Shown here piece after piece: positions 1 through 11,910 of a stretch of 40,656 bases of DNA. The translations under genes were made by a program, and so were the position numbers. The notes beneath the pieces are model-generated. The model made no database searches. It was not told the DNA's origin and saw only the letters and a list, made by a program, of their open reading frames with translations. The stretch spans positions 1 to 40,656 of the forward strand of contig JAUSID010000116.1 in NCBI GenBank assembly GCA_030648295.1, given 5' to 3'. Origin of the DNA: Opitutaceae bacterium. GTDB lineage: Bacteria; Verrucomicrobiota; Verrucomicrobiia; Opitutales; Opitutaceae. The number at the start of each line of letters is the position of its first letter. Position 1 is the stretch's first letter.

Positions 1-41
1 GCCGTGCGCCGGCGCGCGCTCCACGATTTCCCGGCTATGGG

Positions 42-153
42 CATTCTGCTGGCCAGCAGAATGCATTTAGCCCGCATGAACGCGGGGCGCTCGCCGGAAC
101 ATTGGGATGTTGGCGGTCAGACACGGGTGAAGACCATTTCAAGGGTGAAAAAT
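42..153 (-). repeat. 112-bp four-hairpin repeat, copy 1 (3' of gyrA)
   Basis: This copy matches the one at 20300-20411 at 110 of 112 positions, with no gaps. It starts 5 nt after the gyrA stop codon when read in the gyrA direction. I can fold it into four successive hairpins: the perfect palindrome around TCTGCTGGCCAGCAGA (42-63), CCCGC...GCGGG (71-86), a CGCC/AACAT...ATGTT/GGCG stem (about 92-116), and a short TTTCA/TGAAA stem near 137-150. An AGCCCGCAT...ATGCGGGCT pair also links the gyrA end to the interior in this copy. It could serve as a 3' UTR or terminator, but there is no T-tract directly after the stems. No function is known to me. Confidence 0.8.
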
Positions 154-158
154 GCGGG

Positions 159-2654
159 CTACGCGCTCGGGGCCGCAGCCTCGCTCAACGCGGCCTGCTG
201 CTCGTCGGTCTCGACGATTCGCGCGATGCTCAGGAGCTTGTCGCCCGGTTCGAGGGTGACCAGGCGCACGCCTTTCGCGCCGCGATACGTTTCCCGGATG
301 TCTTTCACCGGGCAGCGAATGCTCTGACCCTTTGCCGTCAGCAGCATGACTTCGTCGTGGTCGCGCACGCTCAAGGCCCCCGCCAGCCGGATCGAGCCAT
401 CCTCCGGCAGGTCGATGGCCCACACGCCCCTGCCGCCGCGATTGATCAACCGGTAGTCCTCGAAGCGCGTGCGGACGCCGAGACCCGCTTCGCTGGCGAC
501 GAGGAATTTCGCCTCGTGGTCCACGACCTCGATCGCCTGGAGGAAATCGCTCTCGAGCTTGAAACGCATGCCGGTGACGCCGCCGGTCGCGCGTCCGGTG
601 GGCCGGAACAGATCCTCGCCCGATTCCGGATCGCGCTCGCGAAACCGCACCGCCAGGCCCTGGTTCGAGACGAGGATGAGCTCGTCGTTGCCGGAGGTGA
701 GCACGGTGCCAATCACGGTGTCGCCGTCGCCGAGGTTGATCGCGATCAACCCGCCCTCGCGCGTCGCGTTCGCGTAGTCGGAGACCGCGCTCTTCTTGAT
801 CACGCCGGACTGCGTGGCCATGACGAGGAAGCGATCGTCGACGAAATCCTTCACGCACAGCATCGACGCGATTTTCTCGCCTTCGCTGAGACGAAGAAAC
901 GACGACACCGATTTGCCCTTCGAGGCCCGCGTGCCTTCCGGCACGTCGTAGACCTTCTTCGCGTGGCACTGGCCGGTGTTCGTGAAGAACAGGATGAAAT
1001 CGTGCGTGCTCGCGGTGAAAAGATGCTCGACGAAATCCTCGTCGTACGTCTCGGCCCCGATGACGCCCTTGCCGCCGCGTTTCTGCGAGCGGTAGTCGGC
1101 GACCGGCGTGCGCTTGATGAAGCCCAGATGGGAAACGGTGATGACGCAGCCCTCGTTCGGAATCACATCCTCCATCCGGAATTCACCGGCGAGCGCCTCG
1201 ATTTGCGTGCGGCGCGGCGAGGTGTATTTCGCCTTCAGGTCCGTCAGTTCCTTCTTGATCAACGCGAACAGCTTCGGCTCGGACTCGAGGATGCTGCGAA
1301 GTTCCTCGATCAGCTTCATCAGCTCGAGGTACTCCGCCTCGATCTTGCTGCGCTCGAGGCCGGTGAGCTGGTACAATCGCAGCTCGAGAATCGCGTCGGT
1401 CTGTCGCTCGGAAAGCGGATACTTCGCCATCAAGCGGACCTTCGCCTCGTCGCGATTGGCCGAGGCGCGGATGATCTTCACGAAGTCGTCGAGGTTATCG
1501 AGGGCGATGATGTAGCCCTCGAGCACGTGGGCGCGGTCCTCGGCTTCGCGCAGCCGGAACTTCGTGCGGCGGGTGACCACATCCCGGCGATGCTCGATGT
1601 AGCAATCGAGCAGTTCGCGGATGTTCATCTGCTTCGGTCGCTTCTTGTCCAGCGCCAGCAGCGTGACACCGAACGACGACTCGAGCGCGGTCTTCTGGAA
1701 CAGCTGGTTGATGACGACCTTCGCCTGCTCACCGCGTTTCAGCTCGACGACGATGCGGGTGTTTTCGTCCGACTCGTCGCGCAGATCCCGGATGCCGTCG
1801 ATTTCCTTCTCGGAAACGAGATCGGCGATGCGGGTGACGAGCGTGGCGCGGTTCACATTGTACGGGATCTCCGTGATGACGATCTGCTCCATCCCGTTCT
1901 TCATCTCCTCGGTGTGCGCCTTGCCGCGCATCCGCACGATGCCCTTGCCGGTCTTCAGATAGCTGAGAATGCCCTCGCGGCCGGAGATGACGCCGCCGGT
2001 CGGAAAATCGGGGCCGCGGACGATCCCGCAGAGCTCGTCGACCGTGATCGACTGCCGGTCGATGATGGCGCAGGCGGCGTCGATGATCTCGTCGAGATTG
2101 TGCGGCGGGATGTTCGTCGCCATGCCGACCGCGATGCCGGTCGACCCGTTCATCAGCAGATTCGGCAGCGCCGCCGGCAACACCGTCGGTTCCGTCGTCG
2201 ACTCCTTGTAATTCGGCGCGAAATCGACCGTGTCCTCCTCGATGTTGCGCAGCAGTTCCTCCGCGATCTCGGCGAGCCGGCACTCGGTGTAACGATACGC
2301 GGCCGGCGGATCGCCGTCGACCGAGCCGAAGTTGCCCTGCGGATCGATCAGCGGGTAACGCATCACCCAGGTCTGCGCGAGGCGGACGAGCGTGTCGTAC
2401 ACCGACGCGTCACCGTGCGGGTGGTAGTTCTTCAGCACTTCGCCGACGACGCCCGCGCACTTGTCGTACGAGCGGTTGTGCAGCAACCCTTCGCGGAGCA
2501 TCGCATAGAGGATGCGCCGCTGGACCGGCTTCAGGCCGTCGCGCGCATCCGGCAGCGCACGCGAGATGATGACCGACATCGAGTAGTCGATGTAGGCCGT
2601 CTGCATGATGTCGGTGATGTTGGCGGAGGAGAGTTTTTCGCTGGCAGTATACAT
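159..2654 (-). CDS. gyrA: DNA gyrase subunit A
   Basis: GyrA is the breakage-reunion subunit of the A2B2 gyrase that introduces negative supercoils. The 831-residue product has the winged-helix/tower core followed by the beta-pinwheel C-terminal domain. The catalytic tyrosine is Tyr122 in AYRYTECRL, with the same numbering as E. coli. The GyrA box is present as QKRGGKG, which distinguishes gyrase from topoisomerase IV ParC. The start MYTASEKL leaves a normal N-terminal arm before the [15 protein letters not shown] motif. It lies 98 bp downstream of gyrB on the same strand, so the two are probably co-transcribed. The quinolone-determining segment reads HGDASVYD, with Ala at position 83 where E. 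coli has Ser. Confidence 0.97.
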   Translation of the reverse strand: MYTASEKLSSANITDIMQTAYIDYSMSVIISRALPDARDGLKPVQRRILYAMLREGLLHNRSYDKCAGVVGEVLKNYHPHGDASVYDTLVRLAQTWVMRYPLIDPQGNFGSVDGDPPAAYRYTECRLAEIAEELLRNIEEDTVDFAPNYKESTTEPTVLPAALPNLLMNGSTGIAVGMATNIPPHNLDEIIDAACAIIDRQSITVDELCGIVRGPDFPTGGVISGREGILSYLKTGKGIVRMRGKAHTEEMKNGMEQIVITEIPYNVNRATLVTRIADLVSEKEIDGIRDLRDESDENTRIVVELKRGEQAKVVINQLFQKTALESSFGVTLLALDKKRPKQMNIRELLDCYIEHRRDVVTRRTKFRLREAEDRAHVLEGYIIALDNLDDFVKIIRASANRDEAKVRLMAKYPLSERQTDAILELRLYQLTGLERSKIEAEYLELMKLIEELRSILESEPKLFALIKKELTDLKAKYTSPRRTQIEALAGEFRMEDVIPNEGCVITVSHLGFIKRTPVADYRSQKRGGKGVIGAETYDEDFVEHLFTASTHDFILFFTNTGQCHAKKVYDVPEGTRASKGKSVSSFLRLSEGEKIASMLCVKDFVDDRFLVMATQSGVIKKSAVSDYANATREGGLIAINLGDGDTVIGTVLTSGNDELILVSNQGLAVRFRERDPESGEDLFRPTGRATGGVTGMRFKLESDFLQAIEVVDHEAKFLVASEAGLGVRTRFEDYRLINRGGRGVWAIDLPEDGSIRLAGALSVRDHDEVMLLTAKGQSIRCPVKDIRETYRGAKGVRLVTLEPGDKLLSIARIVETDEQQAALSEAAAPSA

Positions 2655-2752
2655 TCGGAAGAAAGGAAGGCGGTTTTACAGAAGGGAACGAAGGGAACGA
2701 AGACCTTGGTGTCCTTGGTTACCTCAGTTGCCTTCTGTTCAAATTCAGCGGC

Positions 2753-5392
<2,640 letters not shown>

Positions 5393-5592
5393 TTAGCGGT
5401 TCCTTTCGCGTTAAAAGGCTTGCACCGGCGGGGGAGGGTGAAGACGGCGGGTTAGGCCGCTGGCCGCGGGAATTTTTTGGCCCGGGGCGAGCCTCGCGGG
5501 GGCAAATCGAACCCCGGCCGGCAACCCATGGTGGTGCGGCGCTTCAGCCTGGCACTCGGGCGGGTCGCGAGGCGGTGCGTCAGACGAGTTCA

Positions 5593-5659
5593 ACCACGGA
5601 TTTCACGGATCAACACGGATGCGAACCCTAGTGATCCGTGTTTATCCGTGATCCGTGGT
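5593..5659. repeat. Long imperfect hairpin (ACCACGGAT family) upstream of gyrB
   Basis: The left side carries ACCACGGAT, TCACGGAT and AACACGGAT, and the right side carries the matching ATCCGTGTT, ATCCGTGA and ATCCGTGGT. The whole 67 bp can therefore fold back on itself. It sits in the 570-bp gap between gyrB (5290) and the zinc-ribbon gene (5861), where I see no gene. The wording resembles intergenic repeats scattered in some verrucomicrobial genomes, but only one copy is seen here. Confidence 0.75.
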
Positions 5660-5671
5660 GGTGTGGGTTTG

Positions 5672-5737
5672 GATGGGAGCGCGACCGTCCCCGGTCACAT
5701 GGAGAACGGTGCGACCGAGGGCGGTCGCGCTCCCATC
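5672..5737. repeat. 16-bp inverted repeat in the gyrB / zinc-ribbon intergenic region
   Basis: GATGGGAGCGCGACCG (5672-5687) is perfectly inverted as CGGTCGCGCTCCCATC (5722-5737), with a 34-nt loop. It follows the 5593-5659 hairpin by 12 bp. Such a structure could end transcription coming from either side or be a dispersed repeat. No T-run follows it. Confidence 0.75.
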
Positions 5738-5860
5738 CTGCCCGATTGCAGCAGCGCGGGCTCAAGCGCCGCGGAAAGGGCAGACGCGCGATCGTGCGGT
5801 GCGATTCCCCGGCCGAGCTTTCATTTGACCGAAACACGGCTGGCCGCAGAGTCGTAGGAC

Positions 5861-6580
5861 ATGCTACACCCCGCGCTCGAACCGCTGCTCATTCTTCAGG
5901 ACCGCGATATGAAGCGGGTGGGGATGGAAGCGCAGCTCAAGTCGATCCCGCGCGACATCGCGGCGGTGGAGCAAAAGATTGCGGCGGAGAAGGCGACGAT
6001 CGAAACCGCTCGGTTGGAAATCAGGGATCTCGAGGTGCAGAAGAAGGCGCTCGAAACCGAAATCGGTTCCGCCGAGCAAAAGGTTGCGCTCTACCGCACC
6101 CAGCAGCTTTCGATTCGAAAGAACGACGAGTATCAGGCGATGGGCCAGCAGATTGAAACAGTGCAGGTCCAGATCGGCGAACTCGAGGGGCGTGAACTCG
6201 AGATCATGTATGAGATCGACGCGGCCAAGAGCCGCTTTGCGACCGCCGAGACGGAATTGAAGGGCAACATCTCCGCGCATGAGCATCGGATTCAGGCGCT
6301 GCGGGAGCGTGAAGCGAACCTGACGGCCGAGCTCGCGCAGGCACAGGCGGAGGTCGCGGCGGCCCGCGCGCCCTTGGGTGACCCAACGCTGCGATTTTAC
6401 GACCGAATCGCGTCGCGCAACCTGCCTGCCATCGTGCCGATCGTCGCCGGCAAGTGTGGCGGCTGCCACCTGAAGGTTTCAAGCGAGGTGGAGTCCGCGG
6501 CCCGCGGCAAAAGCCATGAGCCGAACAGCCAGTTGCCGACGTGTGACCAGTGCGGCCGGATGGTGTATTGGCAGTATTGA
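5861..6580 (+). CDS. Coiled-coil C4-type zinc ribbon protein (CT398/DUF164 type)
   Basis: The 239-residue product is mostly a long charged coiled coil (residues about 15-175), followed by a C-terminal zinc ribbon with CGGCHLKVS and, 25 residues later, CDQCGRMVYW. This is the layout of the widespread zinc-ribbon/CT398 family, thought to bind nucleic acid or act in flagellar or export contexts in chlamydiae; the exact role is unsettled. The start MLHPALEPLLILQDRD matches the usual N-terminus of the family. It lies 44 bp upstream of the RNase P RNA gene in the same direction, so both may share a promoter. Confidence 0.88.
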   Translation: MLHPALEPLLILQDRDMKRVGMEAQLKSIPRDIAAVEQKIAAEKATIETARLEIRDLEVQKKALETEIGSAEQKVALYRTQQLSIRKNDEYQAMGQQIETVQVQIGELEGRELEIMYEIDAAKSRFATAETELKGNISAHEHRIQALREREANLTAELAQAQAEVAAARAPLGDPTLRFYDRIASRNLPAIVPIVAGKCGGCHLKVSSEVESAARGKSHEPNSQLPTCDQCGRMVYWQY

Positions 6581-6624
6581 AGAACTTGAGTTGGCTTTTC
6601 GGATTCGGCGGCTACCGTCCCGTC

Positions 6625-7112
6625 GGCTTTGGGGCCTGGTTGTCGCTCCGAGTTCTTTGACCCAAGGCGCGGGTAACGCCGCGCCCGATAGAAGTTCGGA
6701 GAGGAAAGTCCGGACACCGCAGGGCAGGATGCCGCGCAAGCTTCACCGCAAGCGCGGGCGGCGCGCGTCAAGGCGCGTCGACGGACAGTGTCACAGAAAA
6801 CAAACTGCCCGGTGCGACTCGCCGCAAGGCGGCTCGCTCAGGGTGAGGGTGAAAAGGTGGAGTAAGAGCCCACCGCGCCGACGGCAACGTCGGCGGCACG
6901 AAAAACCCCGTCTGGTGCAAGGCAAAATAGGTGACTGGGCGGCCCGCCCAATAGTCACGGGTATGCTGCAGCTTTCTGCACGTTGCCAGTTCGGCGAAAG
7001 CCGGACGAAGCAGCGCGACGAAGGCCAGGCCCGTCGCGAGACGGCTTGAGAGAAATGACGACCGAAGCACCGCAAGGTGCGGAACAGAATCCGGCTTACC
7101 GGCCCCAAAGCC
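6625..7112 (+). ncRNA. rnpB: RNase P RNA (bacterial type A-like)
   Basis: This RNA is the catalytic subunit that trims tRNA 5' leaders. The ends pair as helix P1 (GGCTTTGGGGCC at 6625-6636 with GGCCCCAAAGCC at 7101-7112). The conserved core is visible: GAGGAAAGTCCGGAC (6701-6715), GGTGGAGTAAGAGCCCACC near 6855-6875, and the 3' core ACAGAATCCGGCTTA (7084-7098), which forms the P4 partner. The length of about 488 nt is long for a type A RNA and suggests extended peripheral helices. Spurious reading frames cross it in both directions and should not be called as genes. Confidence 0.96.
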
Positions 7113-7180
7113 AATTTTCCTGACCGGTGGCGGGCGCGCAGGCCCGCCATGGCCGTTCTGCTTGCCCCACGCTTTTCCCC

Positions 7181-7896
7181 ATGCCCACACGACATCTGCT
7201 GATTCCGGCGGCTCTGCTGCTCAACCTCATTTCACCGGCGCACGCGCAGGCCCCTGCCGGTGTTTCATCCCGCCCAGGCCGCCCGCCGCCCGGTCCCTCG
7301 CGGGAAGCCGCCGCCCTGGCGGAGCCGTTTGTCGGCATTACCGCCAACGGCAAGGTCGAGGCCGGCTTGTTCCGGATTCGCTCGACGGGCGTATCCACCG
7401 AACCGGTTCGCCAGGCAGCCGGGGCGCTGCTGGCCGCACTCACGGCGGAACAGCGGGCGAAAACGACTTTTCCCGTGGACGATCCGGAATGGCGAAAGTG
7501 GATGAATGTCCACCGCTACGCGCGGCAGGGCGTCAGCTTCGATGAAATGACCGAGGGGCAGCGGGAGGCGGCCTTTGCGCTGCTGCGCGCGTCCTTGAGC
7601 GCGAAGGGCCTGAAGCTGTCGCAGGACATCATGAAGCTGAACCACACGCTGGGTGAGCTGAACGACAACAATTTCACCGAATACGGTGAATGGCTTTACC
7701 ACATCACTATTACCGGATTCACAGCCCGGTCGTGCTGATCGAGTTCGATCACCAGCGGCCCGCCAACCTGCGGCACCTGGCAAAGGATCCGCAGCTGCCC
7801 AATCGCGAGCACATTCACGTCGTGGTCCGCACGCCCAATGGCAACGACTACGGCAAGGATCTCCTGCGCCAGCATTACGAGCAGCACCGGCATTGA
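7181..7896 (+). pseudogene. DUF3500 family secreted protein, internally deleted
   Basis: The first part (7181 to about 7710) starts with a signal peptide ([19 protein letters not shown]) and runs into the conserved DUF3500 stretch ending GEWLYHIT. The next recognisable part, [15 protein letters not shown] through [16 protein letters not shown], is the family's normal C-terminus, but it is in another frame and directly abuts the first part near 7706-7712. From memory of the family (about 350-400 residues) roughly 130-170 residues are missing. The junction reads CACTATTACCGG and may have used a short TATT homology. The gene is therefore a deletion pseudogene. It follows rnpB by 68 bp. Confidence 0.8.
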
Positions 7897-7935
7897 ACCG
7901 GCGACGACGGGCCGTGCGGCGCACGCCGTGGGGCG

Positions 7936-9438
7936 CTATAATTTTCCGGTGTACTCGTCCCGCTCAGTCGAGCTCTGGAGTTCGCGCCACTTCACGATGC
8001 CAAACGGATTTCCCGTCGTGACGGAGCCGAGCGCCTCGTCGTAGTGAAAGGCGCCATTGCCATTGATTTTGATTGTGTTCGCGACGACGGCGCCATTCAG
8101 GGCCCCGTTGCCCTTCAACTCAAAAGTGGCGTTCGGCGCGTAGATCGCGGATACCGATGATCCGTTGCCGTCGAACCGAATCGTCTGGCCGGCGACCGAC
8201 GTATTCGTGCCGTAGATCTGCATCGCCGCCGGGTTCGCGGTCGAATTCACCATCCCGTTGCCCGCGGCCTCGATGTTGCCATTCGTGTAGATTTTCAGTG
8301 AACCGGTGGCGGTGACCTGGATGCTCGCCTGACCGCCAAGATCGATGACATTCACGCCGCTGTGATTGGTGGCGAGAAAGATGACATTGCCATTTACCGT
8401 CACCACGCTGGTCGCGCTGCCCGCCGCCGACAGGTTGTAGCCGGTGCCAAACTCGTAATAGTAGGTTCCGTTCCAGGCGACGTCCCCCGTCCGAGGCAGC
8501 GTATCCGAAAATGTGATCGGCCGGCTCGAGCTGCTGATGATGTTCTTGTCCGTCGCCGGCGGAGCCGGAACCGTGATGGTGGGGAACGTCGCGTCGAAGT
8601 CAGCCGAAATCAAGCTGGTGTCCCAACCCGTACCGGTGGTCGTGTTGCTGAGGACGGCGCCGCTGCTTTTCAGAATCGTGCCGCCGGAATTGAGCAGTTC
8701 GCCGCGAATCACTCCGCCGCCGACGTCGATCGCGCCATTGGTGCTGCTCGGCGTCCCGACCGTGGCATTGGCATGCGCGGGGCCGTCGGTCGAGCCGTAG
8801 GCCACCCCCGGCGTCGAGGGATTGTTGTCGTGGTCCGAGTTCCACGAGTCCACCGAGGCATTGCCACCGCTCCAGACGATGGTGTTCCGTGCCACCATGC
8901 CGTTGGCCCACAACGAGCGCTTGCGGAGCGTAACCTCCAGCCACTTCTCCACGGCTGGCCCCTGGGCCGGCGTGATCGTCGCGCGCACCGCCACCTTCGG
9001 GTTGTCCGTCGACGGGTTGTAACGGGTGCAATAAATCCTGACCCTCCCGGTCACGCCCGTGCCCACCGAGAACACCGGGAGCGTCGTGCTGACACTGTTA
9101 TCGGAGGCAATGGTCCACGTGATGGAAGTCCCATTTGCGTTTGTGATTCCGCTCCACGCCTGCTGCTCGCTGGCGACATCATCGAGGCGATTGAAACAAT
9201 ATAGCGCTTCTTCCGCGCCCACCTCCACCAGATTTATCGCCGAGGTCTGGTAGAAAGAGCGGTCGGCCATGGTCAGCGAATTGGTCGCCAGCTTGATATA
9301 GCTGACCAGCGAGATGCCGATCACCGCGGCGATGAGCATCGCGACGATCAGGAGCGAGCCGCGCTCGTCACGACACCGGTTCGGTACGCGGAACCACGGC
9401 GCGGATGCCGGCAGATGGGGCGGGCGATTCGGGTTCAT
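7936..9438 (-). CDS. PilX-like pilus assembly protein, module 2
   Basis: The 500-residue product has a basic N-terminus, then a hydrophobic helix beginning RGSLLIVAMLIAAVIGISL, typical of PilX-N proteins that lack the strict prepilin GFTLxE cleavage motif. The rest is a beta-rich, Gly/Asn/Thr-rich ectodomain with repeating NGN/GNG phrases, ending in FHYDEAL. This resembles the DUF7305/choice-of-anchor type found with verrucomicrobial and proteobacterial prepilins. It overlaps the stop codon of the preceding PilW-like gene by one base, indicating coupled translation. It is the last gene of the six-gene set and a paralogue of 10471-11901. Confidence 0.85.
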   Translation of the reverse strand: MNPNRPPHLPASAPWFRVPNRCRDERGSLLIVAMLIAAVIGISLVSYIKLATNSLTMADRSFYQTSAINLVEVGAEEALYCFNRLDDVASEQQAWSGITNANGTSITWTIASDNSVSTTLPVFSVGTGVTGRVRIYCTRYNPSTDNPKVAVRATITPAQGPAVEKWLEVTLRKRSLWANGMVARNTIVWSGGNASVDSWNSDHDNNPSTPGVAYGSTDGPAHANATVGTPSSTNGAIDVGGGVIRGELLNSGGTILKSSGAVLSNTTTGTGWDTSLISADFDATFPTITVPAPPATDKNIISSSSRPITFSDTLPRTGDVAWNGTYYYEFGTGYNLSAAGSATSVVTVNGNVIFLATNHSGVNVIDLGGQASIQVTATGSLKIYTNGNIEAAGNGMVNSTANPAAMQIYGTNTSVAGQTIRFDGNGSSVSAIYAPNATFELKGNGALNGAVVANTIKINGNGAFHYDEALGSVTTGNPFGIVKWRELQSSTERDEYTGKL

Positions 9439-10031
9439 CAGTTTGCAACCTTGTTGCGGAGCAGATAGCTCGCGGAGATGGCCATCGTATTGGCCGCGAC
9501 CGTGGTTTGGCCCGTGCGCCGGACGTTCAGCGTCAGTTGGATTCGCTTGGTTTCGTTGTCCGTGGTCGCGGGCGCGTCGAGCCGGTTGTAGCGCGCGAAG
9601 GCAAAGCTGGAGACATTGCGCACGTAGATCAGCTGGCCGCCGCTGGCGCTGGGGCTCGCGGGGGTGCGGTAGAAGGAGCGGACCGTGCTTCCGGGCGCGG
9701 TGGCGGCGCAGGAATACGTCACGCGATTGCTGTTCGCCGCATAATTGTTCGGCACGGTGAGCGTGATCGAGCTGTCACTGTTCCACGTGATGTTGCTCGC
9801 CATTCTCACGTCCTGGCTGAAGTCCTCGAGCCCGCGGCGGATTTCGGCTTCCGAGGCGCTGTAATTTGCCACGTTCACGCCGCTGCGGCTGAGCATGAGA
9901 AACGCGGACATGACGCCGGCGAGAACGATGCTGCCAATCGTGGCGCCGATGATCACCTCGGGCAGCGTGAATGCGCGCCGCGCGCTCCGGCCACGAGCGG
10001 CCAGCTCAATACGAGTTATAGAAATAATCAT
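9438..10031 (-). CDS. PilW/PulJ-like minor prepilin, module 2
   Basis: The 197-residue product carries a type IV prepilin leader (ARRAFTLPEVIIGATIGSIV), with Glu at the fifth position after the cleavage point. A hydrophobic helix follows and then a globular domain of the PilW/PulJ size. Note Ala-Phe rather than Gly-Phe at the cleavage site. It begins inside the end of the PilV-like gene (26-bp overlap) and ends at the start of the PilX-like gene. It aligns in layout with 11911-12489 (DFSQDVRMAS versus LFAEDTRQAS), so it is a paralogue. Confidence 0.87.
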   Translation of the reverse strand: MIISITRIELAARGRSARRAFTLPEVIIGATIGSIVLAGVMSAFLMLSRSGVNVANYSASEAEIRRGLEDFSQDVRMASNITWNSDSSITLTVPNNYAANSNRVTYSCAATAPGSTVRSFYRTPASPSASGGQLIYVRNVSSFAFARYNRLDAPATTDNETKRIQLTLNVRRTGQTTVAANTMAISASYLLRNKVAN

Positions 10032-10464
10032 ACAGACCGTTTTGTCCGTAATACGTCGTGTACGATCGCGACTGCGAGCGCCCGTCGTAACCGCGCCACG
10101 TCACCGTGAAGGTGATTTGTTTCAACCCATCGCGCACCAGCGCGACCTGCCGGGTAACGGAGAAACGGTCCGCGATCGTCGTGCCGCCGGTGAAGGAGCT
10201 GTCCAGCGTGATGGTCGTTGTGGTCAGCGGGTACGCGTTGACCGTATCCCAGTTTTTCAGCCGCATGCGCTCGAGTTCGTTCTGCATGAGGTGGCTCGCG
10301 AGCGTCACATTGCGCGCCGCATCGAGCGCCAGGAACGCCCGCTGCATCGTTGTAATCGACGTGCTGATCGCCAGCGCCATGATCGCCGCCGCCATCATCA
10401 CCTCGGCGATGGTGAAGCCGGAACGCCGGCGGACTGCAGGGACGGGGAGCATGGGAAGCCGCAA
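10006..10464 (-). CDS. PilV-like minor prepilin, module 2
   Basis: The 152-residue product has a classic prepilin leader, RRRSGFTIAEVMMAAAIMA, with the cleavage Gly-Phe and the essential Glu5. It ends YGQNGLYDYFYNSY, which closely mirrors the end of the paralogue at 12455-12988 (YAKNGLYDYYYTLAKQS). It probably forms part of a minor-pilin tip complex. It starts 6 bp after the stop of the PilX-like gene of module 1, so both modules appear to be one transcript. Confidence 0.87.
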   Translation of the reverse strand: MRLPMLPVPAVRRRSGFTIAEVMMAAAIMALAISTSITTMQRAFLALDAARNVTLASHLMQNELERMRLKNWDTVNAYPLTTTTITLDSSFTGGTTIADRFSVTRQVALVRDGLKQITFTVTWRGYDGRSQSRSYTTYYGQNGLYDYFYNSY

Positions 10465-10470
10465 CGACGA

Positions 10471-11901
10471 CTACCAGTCGAGCACGCCGGAGTAAATCGA
10501 ACGAGCGGCGGAGGTGGTCAGTTCCTTCCAGCTGCCGACGCGATACGGGTTGCCGCCGTCAACCTTGGCCAGCGATTCGTCATAGTGAAATTCCGCCGTG
10601 CCCGACAGCGCGATGTTGTTGGCGACAATCGAGCCGCAGACGGATCCGTTCCCCACGATCGAAACGTTTCCGTTTGGCGCGTAGATCACGCCACTGAACA
10701 GCCCGTTGCCATGGATTGAAATGTTCTGCGCGGTCGACGAGGTGCCCCAGATCTGGAAGTTGATCGGCTGGCCGAGCGTTTCACCGGTCTCGATTTTTCC
10801 ATCGCCATCGGTATCGGTTCCGTTGGCGACACCATTGCCGCCGAGATCGACCGTGCCGGGCGTATAGATGGCGAGTGACGCGTCCGAGCCGCTGAGCGTA
10901 ATCCCGGCATTGCCCGTGGTCGTCACATTGCCGGTTACGCGCAGGACCACTTTCTTGTTATTGATCGTCAGCGTTTGCCCGCCCGACAAACTGATTTCCG
11001 CCGCGTCGTAATAGTAATAACCGTCCGCCGCCGCGATGTGCGATGGATCGGGGAGGACCAGGGTCGGGGGAAGCGTGACAAAGCCGTTCGAGGTGGTGGT
11101 CGGTGACGTGACGGGGTCGAACGTGGCGCAAAAATTCGTCGAGACACGGTTCGGGTCGACATTGGACCCGCCGGGGGAGCCGTTGCCGAGAATCGAGCCG
11201 TTGCTGCCGACGAACGTCGTGGGATCGGTGCCGCCGGTCGCAACGTATCCCCAGACATCCGCGTTCTGGACGACGACGGCATCGGTGCTGATCGAGATGC
11301 TGCCCACGCTGCCGTTATCGGTCTGCAGGGCCGTGCTGTACGGCCGGATGCCGGCCCCGTCATTCTCGGGATCGGAGTTCCAGCTGTCGACGGTGGCGTT
11401 GTTGCCGGTGAAGCTAACCGAGGTCTTGGCCACCAGTCCGTTCGCGAACTTGGACGTCTTCAGCAACTGCACCTCGATCCACTTTTCGACCGCCGGGGCG
11501 GAACTGCCGCCGAGCCGGATCGACGCTTTCGACACGATTTTAGGGGTGCCGGGCGACCCCGCATAATTGTAGACGTAAACGCGATACTCCCCCTCGGCGT
11601 TCTGGCTGAGCGCGACGTCGTCCCATCGGCGGCGCTTGTTGACCGACGCGTTGGTGTTCCAGTCCGACATCGTATAGCTCGGGTCGGCGACAATCTTGTT
11701 GACGGAGTACATCGCTTCCTCGAGGCCCTGTTCCGCGAGGTTCATCGCGGCATTGTTATATATTCCGCGGTTCGACAGGGTGAGGGCGGTGCGTCCCAGC
11801 TGGATATAACTCACGATCGAGATGCCGATGACGGCACACATGATCATCGCGACAATGAGCAGGGAGCCGCGTTGCGGGGGGCGTGGTGTGAGCGTGGACA
11901 T
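10471..11901 (-). CDS. PilX-like pilus assembly protein, module 1
   Basis: The 476-residue product begins MSTLTPRPPQRGSLLIVAMI, a short basic leader followed by one transmembrane helix, then an ectodomain rich in Gly, Asn, Ser and Thr ending FHYDESLAKVDGGNPYRVGS. The same final phrase occurs in the paralogue at 7936-9438 (FHYDEALGSVTTGNPFGI). An upstream AAAGGAA about 8 bp before the ATG is one of the few clear Shine-Dalgarno sites in the window. It probably contributes a surface-exposed pilus or adhesin component. Confidence 0.85.
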   Translation of the reverse strand: MSTLTPRPPQRGSLLIVAMIMCAVIGISIVSYIQLGRTALTLSNRGIYNNAAMNLAEQGLEEAMYSVNKIVADPSYTMSDWNTNASVNKRRRWDDVALSQNAEGEYRVYVYNYAGSPGTPKIVSKASIRLGGSSAPAVEKWIEVQLLKTSKFANGLVAKTSVSFTGNNATVDSWNSDPENDGAGIRPYSTALQTDNGSVGSISISTDAVVVQNADVWGYVATGGTDPTTFVGSNGSILGNGSPGGSNVDPNRVSTNFCATFDPVTSPTTTSNGFVTLPPTLVLPDPSHIAAADGYYYYDAAEISLSGGQTLTINNKKVVLRVTGNVTTTGNAGITLSGSDASLAIYTPGTVDLGGNGVANGTDTDGDGKIETGETLGQPINFQIWGTSSTAQNISIHGNGLFSGVIYAPNGNVSIVGNGSVCGSIVANNIALSGTAEFHYDESLAKVDGGNPYRVGSWKELTTSAARSIYSGVLDW

Positions 11902-11910
11902 GGGGTTCCT

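Noticed and set aside
6516-7195. Several overlapping frames on both strands at 6516-7195
   Set aside because: They cross the RNase P RNA gene, whose conserved core and P1 pairing explain the sequence.
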